From assembly GCF_005083345.1 (NCBI RefSeq), contig NZ_CP034888.1:397448-461447 (forward strand): a stretch of DNA of 64,000 nucleotides, read 5' to 3'. Position numbers and translations under genes: made by a program. Source of the stretch: Buchnera aphidicola (Aphis nasturtii). Lineage in GTDB: Bacteria; Pseudomonadota; Gammaproteobacteria; Enterobacterales; Enterobacteriaceae. Below, one piece after another: positions 1-11,971 of this stretch. The notes under the pieces were generated by a model that did no database searches, had not been told where the DNA came from, and was given only the letters and a program-made list of their open reading frames with translations. Position 1 is the first letter of the stretch. Every line of letters begins with the position of its first letter.

Positions 1-2277
1 AGTAATAAAAGGAATAATTGGATGTAACAATTTCAAAAGTCGCTCTAAAATATCAACTAAAACATTTTTAGTGGAATACACATCTTTAGACGGATTAAAT
101 TTTATAATTAATTTTACAAATTCTAAATACCAATCACAAAAAGTATTCCAAGTAAAATCATATAAAATATTTGCTGAAATATCAAATCGATAGCTATCTA
201 ATGAATTTCTATATAATTTTATTACATTATTAAACTCTATTAAAATCCATTTATTTATAAAAAGCATATTATTATTTATTTTCAACTCGGAAAAATGATG
301 ATTTTTTGTATTGATTAAAACAAATCGACTAGCATTCCAAAGTTTATTACAAAAGTTTCGATATCCTTTCAATCGACTCATATCCCATTTAATATCACGT
401 GTATTAGAAGCCAGAGCACAAAACGTAAAACGTAATGCATCTGTACCTGTTGGGCTAATTCCATTAGGAAATTGATTTATAGTACGTGCTTTAATTTTCT
501 CGGATAATTGTGGTTGTAATAAATTATTTGTTCTTTTTTTAATTAAATTATCTAATGAAATACCATCTATCATATCTAAAGGATCAATAACATTTCCTTT
601 CGACTTTGACATTTTTTGACCTTCTTCATCACGTATTAAACCGGTAATGTAAACATTTTTAAAAGGTACCTGAGATATACCAAAATTATCTTTAACAAGA
701 TACATAGTTAGCATAATCATTCTAGCAATCCAGAAAAAAATAATATCAAAACCACTAATTAATACATCAGTTGAATGAAAAATATTTAAAAATTTTGTTT
801 TTTTAGGCCAACCTAATGTAGAAAAAGTCCACAATCCAGAAGAAAACCAAGTATCTAAAACATCTTCATCTTGAGTTAATTGTATATTATGTAATATATT
901 GTAATTTTTTCTTATTTCACTTTCATTATGTCCAACATATATATTTTTTTTACAATCATACCAAACTGGAATACGATGCCCCCACCATAATTGACGTGAA
1001 ATACACCAGTCTTCAATATTATTCATCCAAGATAAATACATAGTTTCATATTGTGATGGAATAAAATTAATTTTTTTTTCTTTAACTGCAGAAATAGCTA
1101 AATTAGCTAATTTTGATGTTTTTAAATACCATTGATTAGTTAGCATAGGCTGAATAATTACACCACTTCTATCACTATGAGGTGTAAGAATCTCACATTC
1201 TTCTACTTTTTCTAAAAGTCCGATTTTTTTTATTTCCTTAATAACTTCTATTCTTGCAGCGATAATATCTAAATTTTGAAATTTAATTGGTACCAATGCA
1301 CTATATGTATCAGATATCTGACCTTTATAATCATAAATATCAAAATTATTTTTAATTTTTCCATTAAATGTAAAAATATTAATCATTGGTAACTTATGGC
1401 GTAATCCAACTTTATAATCATTAAAGTCATGTGCAGGTGTAATTTTTACACAACCTGTTCCTTTTGTTATATCCGCATATTTATCTCCGATAATAGGTAT
1501 AATTCTATTAACTAACGGACATACAACAAATTGACCAATGAACTGATTATAATTTTTATCTTTTGGATTCACAGCTAAAGCTGTATCACCTAGTAGTGTT
1601 TCAGGTCTAGTTGTAGAAACTGTTAAGTATTGGATCTTATTATTATTTTTTTTTGAGTTTAAAAAAATAGGATATCGAATAAACCATTTTTTACTTTTTA
1701 TTAAACGATGCTCTACTTCTAAATCTGAAATAACTGTTTCTAATATCGAATCCCAATGTACTAATCTTTTTTTTTGATATATTAAATTATTTTTATAGAA
1801 AATAATAAAAGCTTCTTTAACAGAATTACAAATATCAGGATCTAAAGTAAATTTTTCACGATCCCAATCCACAGAATTACCTAAACGTCGCATTTGTTTT
1901 GTAACAATTAAATTATATTTATTTTTCCATGACCATATTTTTTGAATAAAATCATCTCTATTATAATCTTTTTTAGTTTTACGTTCTGTACGATATATTT
2001 GACGTTCAACTAAAACTTGCGTTGCTATTCCAGCATGGTCTGTCCCAACTTGCCATAATGTATTTTTTCCTTGCATTCTATTGTAACGAATTAATATATC
2101 CATAATAGTTTGTTGAAATGCATGCCCCATGTGTAAATTTCCAGTAATATTAGGAGGTGGCATCATAATACAAAACGATGATTGAGTTAAATCGTTACTA
2201 GGTTTAAAATATCCATTTTTTTCCCAAAAATTATACAAAGATTCTTCAATGTCTTTAGGGTTATAAGTTTTTTCCAT
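1..2277 (-). CDS. valS: Valyl-tRNA synthetase (3' part beyond window edge)
   Basis: Charges tRNA-Val with valine in the cytoplasm; class I aminoacyl-tRNA synthetase with an editing domain. I read the frame codon by codon from the ATG at 2275-2277 to base 1 and found no stop, giving 759 residues. The E. coli enzyme has about 951, so roughly the last 190 residues lie outside the window. The HIGH-type signature reads HMGH (2122-2133) and the KMSKS signature is intact (601-615). The N-terminus begins [20 protein letters not shown], typical of ValS. In E. coli holC lies between pepA and valS; here only 67 bp separate them, so holC is lost. Identification is secure. Confidence 0.97.
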   Translation of the reverse strand, partial: MEKTYNPKDIEESLYNFWEKNGYFKPSNDLTQSSFCIMMPPPNITGNLHMGHAFQQTIMDILIRYNRMQGKNTLWQVGTDHAGIATQVLVERQIYRTERKTKKDYNRDDFIQKIWSWKNKYNLIVTKQMRRLGNSVDWDREKFTLDPDICNSVKEAFIIFYKNNLIYQKKRLVHWDSILETVISDLEVEHRLIKSKKWFIRYPIFLNSKKNNNKIQYLTVSTTRPETLLGDTALAVNPKDKNYNQFIGQFVVCPLVNRIIPIIGDKYADITKGTGCVKITPAHDFNDYKVGLRHKLPMINIFTFNGKIKNNFDIYDYKGQISDTYSALVPIKFQNLDIIAARIEVIKEIKKIGLLEKVEECEILTPHSDRSGVIIQPMLTNQWYLKTSKLANLAISAVKEKKINFIPSQYETMYLSWMNNIEDWCISRQLWWGHRIPVWYDCKKNIYVGHNESEIRKNYNILHNIQLTQDEDVLDTWFSSGLWTFSTLGWPKKTKFLNIFHSTDVLISGFDIIFFWIARMIMLTMYLVKDNFGISQVPFKNVYITGLIRDEEGQKMSKSKGNVIDPLDMIDGISLDNLIKKRTNNLLQPQLSEKIKARTINQFPNGISPTGTDALRFTFCALASNTRDIKWDMSRLKGYRNFCNKLWNASRFVLINTKNHHFSELKINNNMLFINKWILIEFNNVIKLYRNSLDSYRFDISANILYDFTWNTFCDWYLEFVKLIIKFNPSKDVYSTKNVLVDILERLLKLLHPIIPFIT

Positions 2278-2344
2278 TTTATTTAGTCGTTTTTCTATTA
2301 AAAAAGTAATTTTTTAATCCAGTGTAAAATATTTAAATTATTAT

Positions 2345-3838
2345 TTAATATTTAGTTAAGTTTGATATATTTAATAAAAATTGAGATAATAACTCAACAG
2401 GACGTCCAGTTGATCCTTTATTTTTACCAGATTCCCAAGCAGTACCAGCGATGTCTAAATGTGCCCAAGAATATTTTTTTGCAAATTGAGATAAAAAAGA
2501 AGCGGCTGTGATTGCTCCAGCTCCTTGATTTCCAACATTAGAAAAATCAGCTATATTAGAATTTATATCTTTTTCATATTCTTTCAATAAAGGTAATTGC
2601 CAAACTTTATCATCTGTTTGTTGAGCAGCTTTTTTTAAATCATTCAATAAATCTTTATTATTTGAAAATAAACCAGTAGCATAATGCCCCAATGCTACAA
2701 CACAAGCTCCAGTCAATGTAGCAACATCAATAACTATGTCAGGTGAAAAACGTTCTATATATTTCAAAACATCACATAAAACTAAACGTCCTTCAGCATC
2801 TGTATTTAACACTTCTACTGTTTTACCAGACATAGTAGTTAAAACATCGCCAGGTCTAAAAGAACTTCCTCCTGGCATATTTTCACATCCAGCTAAAACT
2901 CCAATAATATTTAAAGGTAGATTTAATTCTGCAGCCATAATTAACGTCCCATAAACAGCAGCTGCACCACACATATCATATTTCATTTCATGCATCTTCT
3001 GGGATGGTTTTATAGAAATACCTCCAGAATCAAATGTTAATCCTTTTCCTATTAGTACAATAATTTTTTTATTAAAAATATTTGTTTTATTATATTGAAT
3101 AACTGACATATATGGTTTATTTTTTGAACCATTACCCACTGCTAAATACGCATACATACCTAAACTTTTCATTTTATTCATATCAATAGTTTTTACTTTA
3201 ATATGATCTTTGTATTTTTCAGATAATTTTTCTGCTTGTAAAGATAAATATAGCGGATTACAAATATTAGGAGGTAAATTACTTAATTTCTTTGCAGCAG
3301 TTAATCCTAAATTAATAGCTATAGAATGTTTTAAAGCGATTTGAGCTGATAAAAAACAGTTGTTATTTATATTAAATGCAATGTAATTTAAGTAAATATC
3401 TTTTTTAAAAAATGTATGTATTTTAAAAACTTCTTTTTGAATATCACTAATTATTTTTCGAATAAACCAATATATTTGATCTTTATGAGAACTTAATTCA
3501 GTTAAAGCAAAAATCACATGTTGAATAGAACTTTTATTTAATATCTGAATAGTATTTTTCATAATTTTAGTTAAAAAGCACAAACTGAAATTATTTTTTT
3601 CTCCACACCCTACTAGTAATATTCTCTTAGATGTAACATTTGGAACATCATACAATAATAAATATGTTCCTATTTCACCATCGATATCTCCTTGCTGAAC
3701 TAATTGAGTGATATAGCCGTTACTTTGTGCATCTAAAATACGTGCAGAACTTGTTAATTCGCAAAATTTAAAAACACCAATAATTATACAATCTGTTTTT
3801 GCTGCATTTAAATCAAAGTGTTTTAAAAAAAATTTCAT
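2345..3838 (-). CDS. pepA: Leucyl aminopeptidase (aminopeptidase A)
   Basis: Cytosolic M17 metallo-aminopeptidase that removes N-terminal residues from peptides; in E. coli it also acts as a DNA-binding accessory protein at cer sites and at carAB. The 497-residue length matches the family (E. coli 503). The M17 signature NTDAEGR is present in the C-terminal catalytic half, with the metal-ligand segment GKGLTFDSGG upstream of it. The N-terminal half is much less conserved, as usual for M17. It is transcribed toward valS as in E. coli. Whether the DNA-binding role survives cannot be told from the sequence. Confidence 0.96.
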   Translation of the reverse strand: MKFFLKHFDLNAAKTDCIIIGVFKFCELTSSARILDAQSNGYITQLVQQGDIDGEIGTYLLLYDVPNVTSKRILLVGCGEKNNFSLCFLTKIMKNTIQILNKSSIQHVIFALTELSSHKDQIYWFIRKIISDIQKEVFKIHTFFKKDIYLNYIAFNINNNCFLSAQIALKHSIAINLGLTAAKKLSNLPPNICNPLYLSLQAEKLSEKYKDHIKVKTIDMNKMKSLGMYAYLAVGNGSKNKPYMSVIQYNKTNIFNKKIIVLIGKGLTFDSGGISIKPSQKMHEMKYDMCGAAAVYGTLIMAAELNLPLNIIGVLAGCENMPGGSSFRPGDVLTTMSGKTVEVLNTDAEGRLVLCDVLKYIERFSPDIVIDVATLTGACVVALGHYATGLFSNNKDLLNDLKKAAQQTDDKVWQLPLLKEYEKDINSNIADFSNVGNQGAGAITAASFLSQFAKKYSWAHLDIAGTAWESGKNKGSTGRPVELLSQFLLNISNLTKY

Positions 3839-3929
3839 AATATATCTCTATAATTTTATTTTTTAAAGTTTATAATATATAAATGATTATAAATAATTTA
3901 ATTAAGCAAAAAAAACAATAAAATATTAT

Positions 3930-3944
3930 ATACTATAATAGTAT
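3930..3944 (+). promoter_or_regulatory. Possible promoter -10 element for argI
   Basis: The 200-bp divergent spacer between pepA and argI holds a perfect 15-base palindrome, ATACTAT-A-ATAGTAT, whose centre contains a consensus TATAAT (3934-3939). I see no convincing -35 hexamer and no recognisable ArgR box. Near-consensus TATAAT strings are common by chance at this base composition, so the call is weak. Confidence 0.3.
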
Positions 3945-4039
3945 TAAAAATTTAAATCGTTTAATATTTTTTATTATTTTTATTTATAATTTTAATTGTT
4001 ATATATAAATTTTCATCTAATTTTAAGAGAACTTAAACT

Positions 4040-5077
4040 ATGAATTATCTTTATCAACGTGATTTTTTAAGATTATTAGACTTTTCTGATATAGAATTAG
4101 AAAATATTATCACACTATCTGAAAAACTAAAAAAAATAAAAAAAAATAATCAAGAAATTCAGTTATTGAAAAAAAAAAATATTGCTTTAATTTTTGAAAA
4201 AGAATCAACTCGTACAAGATGTTCATTTGAAATTGCTGCATTTGATCAAGGCGCGCATGTTACTTATCTTGGACCAGGAAGTACTCATCTTGGTACAAAA
4301 GAATCAATTGAAGATACAGCAAGAGTTCTTAGCCGTTTATATGATGGAATTGAATATCGAGGTCATAATCATAAAGTAATAGAAATTTTAGCAAAATACT
4401 CTAGTGTTCCCGTATGGAATGGATTAACTGAAAAATTTCATCCTACACAAATAATAGCAGATTTATTAACAATGAAAGAAATTTTTCCAAAAAAATCATT
4501 TTTTGAAATCAAATGCGCATATGTCGGTGACTCACATAATAATATAGCAAATACCTTGTTAGAAGCTTCATCAATTTTAGGAATAGATCTCCGTTTAGTT
4601 TCTCCTAAAAAGTATTGGCCTGAAAAAAATATTTTAAATGTATGTCAAGAAAAAGCAAAAAAAAATAAAAGCAAAATAATATGTACTGAAAATATAAAAG
4701 AAGGTGTAAAAAATGTAGATTTTATTTATACAGATGTTTGGGTATCTATGGGAGAACCAGAAAAAATATGGAAAGAAAGAATAGCATTATTAAAAAATTA
4801 CCAAGTCAATCAAAACATGATAGATCTAACTGATAATCCTTTTATAAAAGTATTACATTGCCTTCCTGCGCTACACGACCAAAAAAATACTATAGTTGCA
4901 TCGATGTTAAAAGAATATTATTTAGAAGATGGAGTAGAAATTACAGATAGTATTTTTCAAAAAAATAAAGATATTATTTTTGAGCAAGCAGAAAATAGAT
5001 TACATACTATAAAAGCTATTCTCATATCTACTCTTATTCAAGATATTGGTTTTAAAACACAAATATATGATTTATAA
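4040..5077 (+). CDS. argI: Ornithine carbamoyltransferase
   Basis: Transfers the carbamoyl group from carbamoyl phosphate to ornithine, giving citrulline in arginine synthesis. At 345 residues it is slightly longer than the E. coli enzyme (334). The carbamoyl-phosphate motif STRTR lies near residue 56, followed by FHPTQ and by the ornithine-loop motif HCLP near residue 275. No ArgR site is visible upstream. It is followed after 81 bp by pyrB, whose product uses the same substrate. E. coli has two paralogues (argI, argF); the position beside pyrBI points to argI. The reaction is certain, the symbol slightly less so. Confidence 0.96.
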   Translation: MNYLYQRDFLRLLDFSDIELENIITLSEKLKKIKKNNQEIQLLKKKNIALIFEKESTRTRCSFEIAAFDQGAHVTYLGPGSTHLGTKESIEDTARVLSRLYDGIEYRGHNHKVIEILAKYSSVPVWNGLTEKFHPTQIIADLLTMKEIFPKKSFFEIKCAYVGDSHNNIANTLLEASSILGIDLRLVSPKKYWPEKNILNVCQEKAKKNKSKIICTENIKEGVKNVDFIYTDVWVSMGEPEKIWKERIALLKNYQVNQNMIDLTDNPFIKVLHCLPALHDQKNTIVASMLKEYYLEDGVEITDSIFQKNKDIIFEQAENRLHTIKAILISTLIQDIGFKTQIYDL

Positions 5078-5158
5078 AAAATTATTTATTATTGTTTCTC
5101 ATCTTTTTATAAAAAATAACACTAACTACTTTTTTTCTATAATCAAGGAATTTAGAAG

Positions 5159-6091
5159 TTGAGAAATTCTCTATATAAAAAAAACATAATCTCGATAAAT
5201 GATCTTCAACGTGATGAACTAGAATTAGTTTTAAAAAAATCCGCTATTTTAAAAAAAAAACCGGAACCTAGTTTACTAAAAAATAAAATTATTGCTAGCT
5301 GCTTTTTTGAAGCATCTACTCGTACACGATTATCTTTCGAGGCAGCAATTTACCGATTAGGTGCTTCAATAATAGGTTTTTCTGATGGAAAAAATATATC
5401 TTTAGGAAAAAAAGGAGAGTCGTTAGCAGATACTATTTCAGTAATTAGTTCATATGTAGATGCTATTATTATTCGTCATCCTCAAGAAGGATCAGCTCGT
5501 TTAGCTGCAAATTTTTCTAATAATGTACCTATATTTAATGCTGGAGATGGATCAAATCAACATCCTACTCAAACACTTTTAGATTTATTTACTATTAAAG
5601 AAACTCAGTATCGACTTAATGGTTTAAATATTGCAATGGTAGGAGATTTAAAATATGGAAGAACTGTGCATTCTTTAACACAAGCATTAGCTAAATATAA
5701 TAAAAATAAATTTTTTTTTATTTCCCCTGATGCATTAACAATGCCAAATTATATTAATGATATGCTTTTAGAAAAAGATATTAGTTGGACAAGATGTCAA
5801 AATATAGAAGAGATTATATCTGAAATTGATATTCTTTATATGACGCGTGTTCAAAAAGAAAGACTTGAATCCACCGAGTATGCAAATGCTAAATCAAAAT
5901 TTATTTTAAATACTAAAACCTTAAAAAATGCTCGTAGTAATTTAAAAATATTGCATCCCTTACCTCGTATAGACGAAATTGATTATAATGTTGATCATAC
6001 ACCTTATGCTTGGTACTTTAAACAAGCAGCAAATGGAATTTATGCCCGTCAAGCAATATTATCATTAGTATTAATAAAAAATCATTTTTAA
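5159..6091 (+). CDS. pyrB: Aspartate carbamoyltransferase, catalytic chain
   Basis: First committed step of pyrimidine synthesis: carbamoyl phosphate plus aspartate gives carbamoyl aspartate. It forms the catalytic trimers of the ATCase holoenzyme with PyrI. It has 310 residues (E. coli 311), with STRTR near residue 53, the HPTQ motif, and HPLPR in the C-terminal half. The start is TTG at 5159, supported by AAGGA at 5145-5149 and by alignment of the first residues with the E. coli N-terminus. The 81-bp spacer after argI shows nothing like the E. coli pyrL leader peptide, so UTP-sensitive attenuation seems lost. pyrI follows after 10 bp. Confidence 0.96.
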   Translation: MRNSLYKKNIISINDLQRDELELVLKKSAILKKKPEPSLLKNKIIASCFFEASTRTRLSFEAAIYRLGASIIGFSDGKNISLGKKGESLADTISVISSYVDAIIIRHPQEGSARLAANFSNNVPIFNAGDGSNQHPTQTLLDLFTIKETQYRLNGLNIAMVGDLKYGRTVHSLTQALAKYNKNKFFFISPDALTMPNYINDMLLEKDISWTRCQNIEEIISEIDILYMTRVQKERLESTEYANAKSKFILNTKTLKNARSNLKILHPLPRIDEIDYNVDHTPYAWYFKQAANGIYARQAILSLVLIKNHF

Positions 6092-6101
6092 TAAGACAAA
6101 T

Positions 6102-6560
6102 ATGCAAATAAATAAGCTACAAGTAGAAGCTATAAAATGTGGCAGCGTAATTGACCACATTCCATCTCAAATCGGTTTTAAACTATTATCTTTATTTAGA
6201 TTTACAGAAACAGACAAACGAATAACCATTGGTTTAAATTTGCCTTCTCAAAAATTAGGTAAAAAAGATATTATCAAAATTGAAAATACTTTTTTAAGTG
6301 CAGATCAAATTAATCAATTAGCTATTTATTCACCCTGTGCTACAGTAAATTATATTGACCAATACAACTTAGTAGGAAAAATATTCCCAAAATTACCTAA
6401 AAAAATAGATCGTGTTTTAGTTTGTCCAAATAGTAATTGTATTACTCATGATAATTTTATCAATTCTAGTTTTATTTTTATAAAAAAATTAAATAACAAT
6501 ATGAATTTAAAATGTCAATACTGTGAAAAAGAATTTTCTAAAAACATAGTTTTATCATAG
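6102..6560 (+). CDS. pyrI: Aspartate carbamoyltransferase, regulatory chain
   Basis: Regulatory subunit of ATCase. It binds CTP/UTP (inhibition) or ATP (activation) in its N-terminal domain and joins the catalytic trimers through a C-terminal zinc domain. It has 152 residues (E. coli 153). The four zinc cysteines are present: C-x4-C in VCPNSNC and C-x2-C in CQYC. It lies directly after pyrB. Its intact state suggests that allosteric control of pyrimidine synthesis is kept, in contrast to the apparent loss of feedback motifs in PheA in this window. Confidence 0.96.
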   Translation: MQINKLQVEAIKCGSVIDHIPSQIGFKLLSLFRFTETDKRITIGLNLPSQKLGKKDIIKIENTFLSADQINQLAIYSPCATVNYIDQYNLVGKIFPKLPKKIDRVLVCPNSNCITHDNFINSSFIFIKKLNNNMNLKCQYCEKEFSKNIVLS

Positions 6561-6589
6561 ATAAATTTGATTAAAAATAATGGTGTCAT

Positions 6590-6982
6590 ATGAATATTAT
6601 TAATACAAAAAAAGCTCCTCAACCAATTGGTCCATATTCACAAGCTATACAATTTGATAATTTTTTAATTACATCTGGTCAAATACCAATTGATGTAAAA
6701 TCTGGCATTATACCGGACAGCATTCATGAACAAACATATATAGTGTTAAAAAATATAAAATATATTCTAAAAGAATCAAAATATCAAGTAAACGAAATTA
6801 TTAAAATAACAATTTTTACTATTGATTTAAAAAAAATTCAGATAATCAATGAGGTATATAAAAACTTTTTTTTAAAAAATGAATCTTCTTTTCCTTCAAG
6901 ATCTTGCGTAGAAGTACAAGCATTGCCAAAAAATGTTAAAATTGAAATGGAAGCTATTGCATATAGAAAAAAAAAGAAATAA
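6590..6982 (+). CDS. ridA: 2-iminobutanoate/2-iminopropanoate deaminase (RidA)
   Basis: Small trimeric YjgF/YER057c/UK114-family enzyme that hydrolyses reactive enamine/imine intermediates released by PLP enzymes such as IlvA, protecting branched-chain amino-acid synthesis. It has 130 residues (E. coli 128). The family C-terminal segment with the substrate-binding arginine is present (PSRSCVEVQALP). It follows pyrI by 29 bp as in E. coli, so it is probably cotranscribed with pyrBI. It converges on deaD across a GC-rich hairpin. Confidence 0.95.
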   Translation: MNIINTKKAPQPIGPYSQAIQFDNFLITSGQIPIDVKSGIIPDSIHEQTYIVLKNIKYILKESKYQVNEIIKITIFTIDLKKIQIINEVYKNFFLKNESSFPSRSCVEVQALPKNVKIEMEAIAYRKKKK

Positions 6983-7017
6983 CCATTAATATTTGAAATT
7001 ATTTATCATTCTTCGAT

Positions 7018-7034
7018 ATGCCGCTAAGCGGCAT
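7018..7034. terminator. GC-rich hairpin between convergent ridA and deaD
   Basis: ATGCCGC-TAA-GCGGCAT is a perfect 7-bp inverted repeat (8 bp if the loop closes) with a tiny loop, very GC-rich for this genome. On the plus strand it is followed by A residues. On the minus strand the T run precedes the hairpin rather than following it. It therefore lacks the U-tract of a standard intrinsic terminator on either strand, although its position between convergent genes suggests that role. Confidence 0.5.
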
Positions 7035-7040
7035 AAAAAA

Positions 7041-8840
7041 TTAAATATTTTTACGACGAAAAAAAGATGATCTTATTTCATTTTTAGTAGAATGAGATTT
7101 TGCTAAACAATTTTCAGAAAAACGACGATTAGTATTAATATCTTTATTTGCGATGGATCGATTATATGATCTATTTTGATGATACCTAGAATTTCTTAAT
7201 AATTTTATATTTATTGGTTTATTTAAAATTCTGGTTTTTACTAAATGCTGTAATAATTCTTTAGATAAACCTGTAGGTAATTCAATAATAGAATATGAAG
7301 AAAATAATTTTATATTACCAATATTACGACTATTTATATTCCCTTCATTAGCAATAGCACCAACTATATGACGTACTTCAACTCCATCATTACGACCAAT
7401 TTCAATACGATATAAGTCTATATTTTTTATATCTTTTCGATCACGACGATATCGATTATTTCTATTTTCTTCTCGTCTACGATCATCTTTATAAAAACTT
7501 TCTTTCATAGGACGCTTTAATAAATCTTTTTTAATAATTAAAGGACGACCTCCTTGAGCCATTTTTAATAAAGCTGCTGCAAGAGTTTTTAGATCTAAAT
7601 CATCAGAAAAATATAACTTATCTAATAAAGATATATATTCATTTAAATCTTTACTTTCAAGTTGTTGTTGTACTTTTTTTGAAAATTGTTGAATACGTTT
7701 TTCACATAATAACTCAATTCTTGGCAATTGCACTTCTGGAATAGATTGATTAATTGTACGCTCAATATTACGCAATAATCTACGTTCACGATTTTCAACA
7801 AATAACAATGCTCGTCCTGCTCGTCCTGCTCGTCCTGTCCGTCCAATACGATGAACATAAGATTCAGAGTCCATTGGAATATCATAATTAATTACAAAAC
7901 TGATTCGATCAACATCTAAACCTCGAGCTGCAACATCTGTAGCAATTAAAATATCTAATTTACCGTTTTTTAAACGTTCCAAAGTCTGTTCGCGCAATGC
8001 TTGGTTCATATCTCCATTTAATGCTGCACTATTATATCCATGTCGTTCTAATGCCTCGGCAACTTCTAAGGTAGCATTTTTCGTTTTTACAAAAATAATT
8101 GTAGCTGAAAATTCTTCTACTTCTAAAAAACGAATTAAAGCATCTGTTTTTTTACCATATACCATCCAATAACTTTGTTTAATATCAGGACGTGTAGTTA
8201 TATTAGATTTAATTTTTATTTCTTCAGGATTGTTCATAAATCTTTTAGAAATACGTCGTATTACTTCTGGCATAGTTGCTGAAAATAGAGCGGTTTGATG
8301 TTCTTTTGGTATTTTTGACATAATTGTTTCTACGTCTTCTATAAATCCCATTCTTAACATTTCATCTGCTTCATCTAAAACTAAACCATGTAAATTAGAA
8401 AGATTAAGAGTGCCTCTTTTCAAATGATCTAGTAAACGTCCTGGAGTACCTACAACAATTTGAGGGCCTTGTTTTAATGCACGTAATTGCAATTCGTATC
8501 GTTGACCTCCGTATAAAGGTAATACATTAACTCCTACTATATATTTAGAAAAAATAGAAAAAGCTTCAGCTACTTGAACAGCTAATTCTCTTGTAGGAGC
8601 TAAAACTAAAATTTGTGGTGCCTTTAAATTAATTTTTAAATTATGCAATAATGGTAATGAAAAAGCAGCTGTTTTTCCACTTCCAGTTTGTGCCATACCT
8701 AATACATCTTTTCTTTGTAAAAGTAATGGAATACAAGCAGCTTGAATAGGAGATGGTTTAACATATCCCATCTCATTTAAAGATTGAATAATAAAAGGAT
8801 TTAAACCAAGAAAAGAAAATGTTTTTTCAGTATGAGTCAT
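7041..8840 (-). CDS. deaD: DEAD-box RNA helicase DeaD (CsdA)
   Basis: ATP-dependent RNA helicase involved in cold-shock mRNA unwinding, 50S ribosome assembly and, with RNase E, mRNA decay. It has 599 residues (E. coli 629). Motifs in order: Q motif (SPIQAACIP), [21 protein letters not shown] and HRIGRTGR, followed by the DeaD-specific C-terminal RNA-binding domain ([14 protein letters not shown]). The basic Arg/Gly tail of E. coli DeaD is shortened. A 9-bp unit repeated three times (7810-7836) encodes the Gly-Arg-Ala run, but the same residues occur in E. coli, so this is not a new expansion. Confidence 0.97.
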   Translation of the reverse strand: MTHTEKTFSFLGLNPFIIQSLNEMGYVKPSPIQAACIPLLLQRKDVLGMAQTGSGKTAAFSLPLLHNLKINLKAPQILVLAPTRELAVQVAEAFSIFSKYIVGVNVLPLYGGQRYELQLRALKQGPQIVVGTPGRLLDHLKRGTLNLSNLHGLVLDEADEMLRMGFIEDVETIMSKIPKEHQTALFSATMPEVIRRISKRFMNNPEEIKIKSNITTRPDIKQSYWMVYGKKTDALIRFLEVEEFSATIIFVKTKNATLEVAEALERHGYNSAALNGDMNQALREQTLERLKNGKLDILIATDVAARGLDVDRISFVINYDIPMDSESYVHRIGRTGRAGRAGRALLFVENRERRLLRNIERTINQSIPEVQLPRIELLCEKRIQQFSKKVQQQLESKDLNEYISLLDKLYFSDDLDLKTLAAALLKMAQGGRPLIIKKDLLKRPMKESFYKDDRRREENRNNRYRRDRKDIKNIDLYRIEIGRNDGVEVRHIVGAIANEGNINSRNIGNIKLFSSYSIIELPTGLSKELLQHLVKTRILNKPINIKLLRNSRYHQNRSYNRSIANKDINTNRRFSENCLAKSHSTKNEIRSSFFRRKNI

Positions 8841-9204
8841 GCAATAGATATGCCTTTTAAGTTACATTAGCCAGTCTACATAGCTCATTATGAAAATATA
8901 TATATTATTTATTCTCATTGAAAAGTGTGAACCGGCTCCAATTAAATAATCTAATAAATAAGATACAAAATAAATAAAATTTATTACTAATAATCAATCA
9001 AGATATGACATTAGCAAATAATTTAAAATTTTAAAAAATAAAGTATATATTTATTAGACAAGAAAAATCAACTAAACGAATAATAACACTATTAATTGTA
9101 TATTATATTTTAAATATAGTATTTTAAAAAATAAATTTAAGTTTTATGAAAATAAACTTTTTATTTAAAAAATTTAAAAGTAATTTATTTTTACAATAAT
9201 TATA
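8841..9204. other. 364-bp gene-free spacer between pnp and deaD
   Basis: In E. coli nlpI lies between pnp and deaD. Here I see no open frame of useful length and no NlpI (TPR lipoprotein) similarity. A short, less AT-rich patch around 8925-8945 is the only compositional anomaly. The stretch must carry the deaD 5' region, but no -35/-10 pair stands out. It is best read as the eroded remains of nlpI plus spacer. Confidence 0.6.
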
Positions 9205-11328
9205 TCAGATAAAAATATTATTTATAGATTTATTAGATACAATAGAATCTTTTACTTCTTTAATGCTAAGTCTTAAACGTCCTTGTCGATCAATTTCTAA
9301 TACCTTTACAGGTATAATTTGATCTAATTGTAAATGATCAGAAACTTTTTCTACTCTTTTGTCAGAAATTTGAGAAATATGTACTAATCCTTCTTTTCCA
9401 AAACCTATTGCAATAAAAGCACCAAAATCAACAATTCGAGTTACCTTTCCTGAATAAATACGTCCAACTTCAATTTCCGCGGTAATTTCTTCAATTCTAC
9501 GAATTGCATTCTTTGCTCTTTCTCCAATTGCAGCAGATATTTTTACTGTTCCATCATCTTCAATTTCAATGATTGTTCCTGTTTCTTCTGTGAGCATTCT
9601 AATTACAGATCCGCCTTTTCCTATTACATCTTTAATTTTTTCTGGATTAATTTTAATTGTATGAATTCTTGGTGCAAATTCAGAAATTTCTTTTCTAGGC
9701 TTACTTAACGCTTGTTGCATAACATTTAAAATATGTAATCGAGCAGACTTAGCTTTACTTAAAGCAATATGCATAATTTCATTAGTTATACCTTCTATTT
9801 TTATATCCATTTGCAAAGCTGTAATACCTTCTTTGGTTCCGGAAACTTTAAAATCCATATCTCCTAAATGATCTTCATCACCTAAAATATCTGAAAGCAA
9901 AACATAATTATCACCATCTTTTACTAAACCCATAGATATTCCAGCTACAGCAGATTTTATTGGCACTCCAGCATCCATTAAAGCTAATGATGCACCACAA
10001 ACAGAAGCCATAGAAGATGAACCATTAGATTCAGTAATTTCAGATACAATTCTAATAGTATATGGAAAATCATCAATTTTAGGCATTACTGCTAATAGAC
10101 TTCTTTTAGCTAAACGACCATGTCCAATTTCTCTTCTTTTAGGCGACCCTACCATACCTATTTCCCCTACAGAATAAGGTGGAAAATTATAATGAAATAA
10201 AAAATTATCTATTTTATCACCTAATAATTCATCTAAATTTTGTGCATCTCGAGATGTTCCTAAAGTAACAGCAACTAAAGATTGTGTTTCACCTCGAGTA
10301 AACAAAGCAGAGCCATGTGTACGAGGTAAAACACCTGTTCTCACATCTAATGCTCGAATCATATCTTTTTCTCTACCATCAATGCGATGTTCATTATTTA
10401 ATATACGTTTTCTTACAACATTTTTTTCGATTTTTTGAAAGATTTCATCAATTTCACTTATATCAATGTTTGAATTTTCATTCAAAAGCAACTTAGTTAC
10501 ATTATCCTTCAGAAAATTTAATTTTTCATGTCTGTCTTGTTTATTAAATATTAAATAAGCATTACTTATATCTTTTTCAACTAATGTTATAAGTTTAGAT
10601 TCTAATGCGGTATTTATTTCAGGATAAGATATAGTCCACGGCAGTTTTCTAGCTTCATTTGATAAAGATCGAATATTATTAATAACTACTTGTTGTTGTT
10701 GATGGCCAAAAATAATGGCTCCAAGTACTTTTTCTTCACTTAATATTTTTGATTCTGCTTCTACCATTAAAACAGCATTTTGAGTTCCCGATACAACTAG
10801 ATCTAAAAAACTAGATTTCATATCTTCAGTAGTAGGGTTTAAAATATACTGATTGTCAATTAAACCAACTCTAGCAGCTCCTACTGGACCATAAAATGGG
10901 ATTCCGGATAAACTAAGCGCTGCTGAAGCGCCAATAATAGAAATAATATCAGGATTTATTTGTGGGTTAACTGATACTACTGTAGCAATAATTTGAATTT
11001 CATTAAAAAATCCTTTAGGAAATAAAGGTCGAATTGGTCTATCAATTAATCGAGCAGTTAGTATTTCACTCTCACTAGGGCGACCCTCTCTCCTAAAAAA
11101 ACCGCCAGGTATTCGACCAACAGCATATGTTCTCTCTTGATAATTAACTGTAAGAGGAAAAAATTTTTGCCCAGGATGAACTGTTTTATCCCCAACAACA
11201 GTAACAAAAACAGCAGTATCATCCATACTTGCCATTACAGCTGATGTTGCTTGTCGCGCCATTATACCTGTTTCTAACGTGATTGTATGTTGGCCATATT
11301 GGAATTTTCGTACAATGGGATTCAGCAA
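9205..11328 (-). CDS. pnp: Polyribonucleotide nucleotidyltransferase (PNPase)
   Basis: Phosphorolytic 3'-5' exoribonuclease, a trimeric core of RNA decay and a degradosome partner. It has 707 residues (E. coli 711), with two RNase PH-like domains, a KH domain ([14 protein letters not shown], near residue 560) and a C-terminal S1 domain ([17 protein letters not shown]). The start is TTG at 11328, followed by CTG AAT CCC, as in the E. coli gene, which also starts with TTG; AAGGAT lies just upstream (11333-11338). It is downstream of rpsO, separated by an intrinsic terminator. The spacer is the place where E. coli has an RNase III-processed hairpin, which I cannot confirm here. Confidence 0.97.
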   Translation of the reverse strand: MLNPIVRKFQYGQHTITLETGIMARQATSAVMASMDDTAVFVTVVGDKTVHPGQKFFPLTVNYQERTYAVGRIPGGFFRREGRPSESEILTARLIDRPIRPLFPKGFFNEIQIIATVVSVNPQINPDIISIIGASAALSLSGIPFYGPVGAARVGLIDNQYILNPTTEDMKSSFLDLVVSGTQNAVLMVEAESKILSEEKVLGAIIFGHQQQQVVINNIRSLSNEARKLPWTISYPEINTALESKLITLVEKDISNAYLIFNKQDRHEKLNFLKDNVTKLLLNENSNIDISEIDEIFQKIEKNVVRKRILNNEHRIDGREKDMIRALDVRTGVLPRTHGSALFTRGETQSLVAVTLGTSRDAQNLDELLGDKIDNFLFHYNFPPYSVGEIGMVGSPKRREIGHGRLAKRSLLAVMPKIDDFPYTIRIVSEITESNGSSSMASVCGASLALMDAGVPIKSAVAGISMGLVKDGDNYVLLSDILGDEDHLGDMDFKVSGTKEGITALQMDIKIEGITNEIMHIALSKAKSARLHILNVMQQALSKPRKEISEFAPRIHTIKINPEKIKDVIGKGGSVIRMLTEETGTIIEIEDDGTVKISAAIGERAKNAIRRIEEITAEIEVGRIYSGKVTRIVDFGAFIAIGFGKEGLVHISQISDKRVEKVSDHLQLDQIIPVKVLEIDRQGRLRLSIKEVKDSIVSNKSINNIFI

Positions 11329-11503
11329 AATAATATCCTTAATATAAAATTAATTTTGTATTAATTATAAATTAATTGATTCAAAAATAAAAATATCAAT
11401 ATATTTTATAAAAATTATCTACGAATTATAAATTAAATATCTATTTTTAATGATAATAAATTTATTTTCATTGTTTTATTAAAAAACATTTTAATTAGAT
11501 TAC

Positions 11504-11529
11504 AAAAAAAAGGGCTAATCAAGCCCTTT
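11504..11529 (-). terminator. Intrinsic terminator after rpsO
   Basis: Reading the minus strand, AAGGGCT / AGCCCTT form a 7-bp stem with a loop of about five bases, followed immediately by eight T residues. This is a textbook rho-independent terminator 75 bp past the rpsO stop. The equivalent site exists between rpsO and pnp in E. coli, so pnp is probably expressed by read-through or from its own promoter in the 11340-11500 spacer. Confidence 0.85.
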
Positions 11530-11604
11530 ATAAAAAAATTTTATATCTGATAAATTAATTAAACAATTAAAATATTTTCATAATCTTATAAAATCAAAAA
11601 TTAT

Positions 11605-11874
11605 TTACCGTCTCAAATGTAACTTGTCAATTAATAAACTATAACTAGATATATTTTTTTTCTTTAAATAATTTAATAATTTACGACGTTTAGAAACCAT
11701 TTTTAATAAGCCTCTTCGACTCGAATGATCTTTTTTATGTTGAGAAAAATGTAATTGTAGATGATTAATTTGATATGTTAACAATGCAATTTGAACTTTA
11801 GTATTTCCACTGTCTTTATCGTTTTTTCCATATTTTAAGATTTTTTCTTTTATATTTAATGTACTAAGAGACAT
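11605..11874 (-). CDS. rpsO: 30S ribosomal protein S15
   Basis: Primary 16S rRNA-binding protein of the 30S platform; in E. coli it represses its own mRNA. I place the start at the ATG at 11872-11874 ([11 protein letters not shown]), giving 89 residues, exactly the E. coli length, with GAGG about 6 nt upstream. An in-frame ATG four codons earlier is less likely. The conserved core QINHLQ...[22 protein letters not shown] is intact. It ends the nusA-infB-rbfA-truB-rpsO series. Confidence 0.97.
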   Translation of the reverse strand: MSLSTLNIKEKILKYGKNDKDSGNTKVQIALLTYQINHLQLHFSQHKKDHSSRRGLLKMVSKRRKLLNYLKKKNISSYSLLIDKLHLRR

Positions 11875-11971
11875 GCAATACCTCATATATTTTAAATGAT
11901 ATTAAACTAATATTTTAGTAAAATTATTTAAAAATAATATCATGCTACTCTTAAATTGAATAGAAAATAAC

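Noticed and set aside
7810..7836. Three tandem copies of a 9-bp unit in deaD, at first sight a microsatellite or CRISPR-like repeat
   Set aside because: It encodes the Gly-Arg-Ala run after motif VI, which E. coli DeaD also has. No spacers, and too short for an array.
7643..7885. 80-codon open frame on the minus strand inside deaD
   Set aside because: It overlaps the conserved helicase motifs in another frame, has no family similarity, and is explained by the deaD coding constraint.
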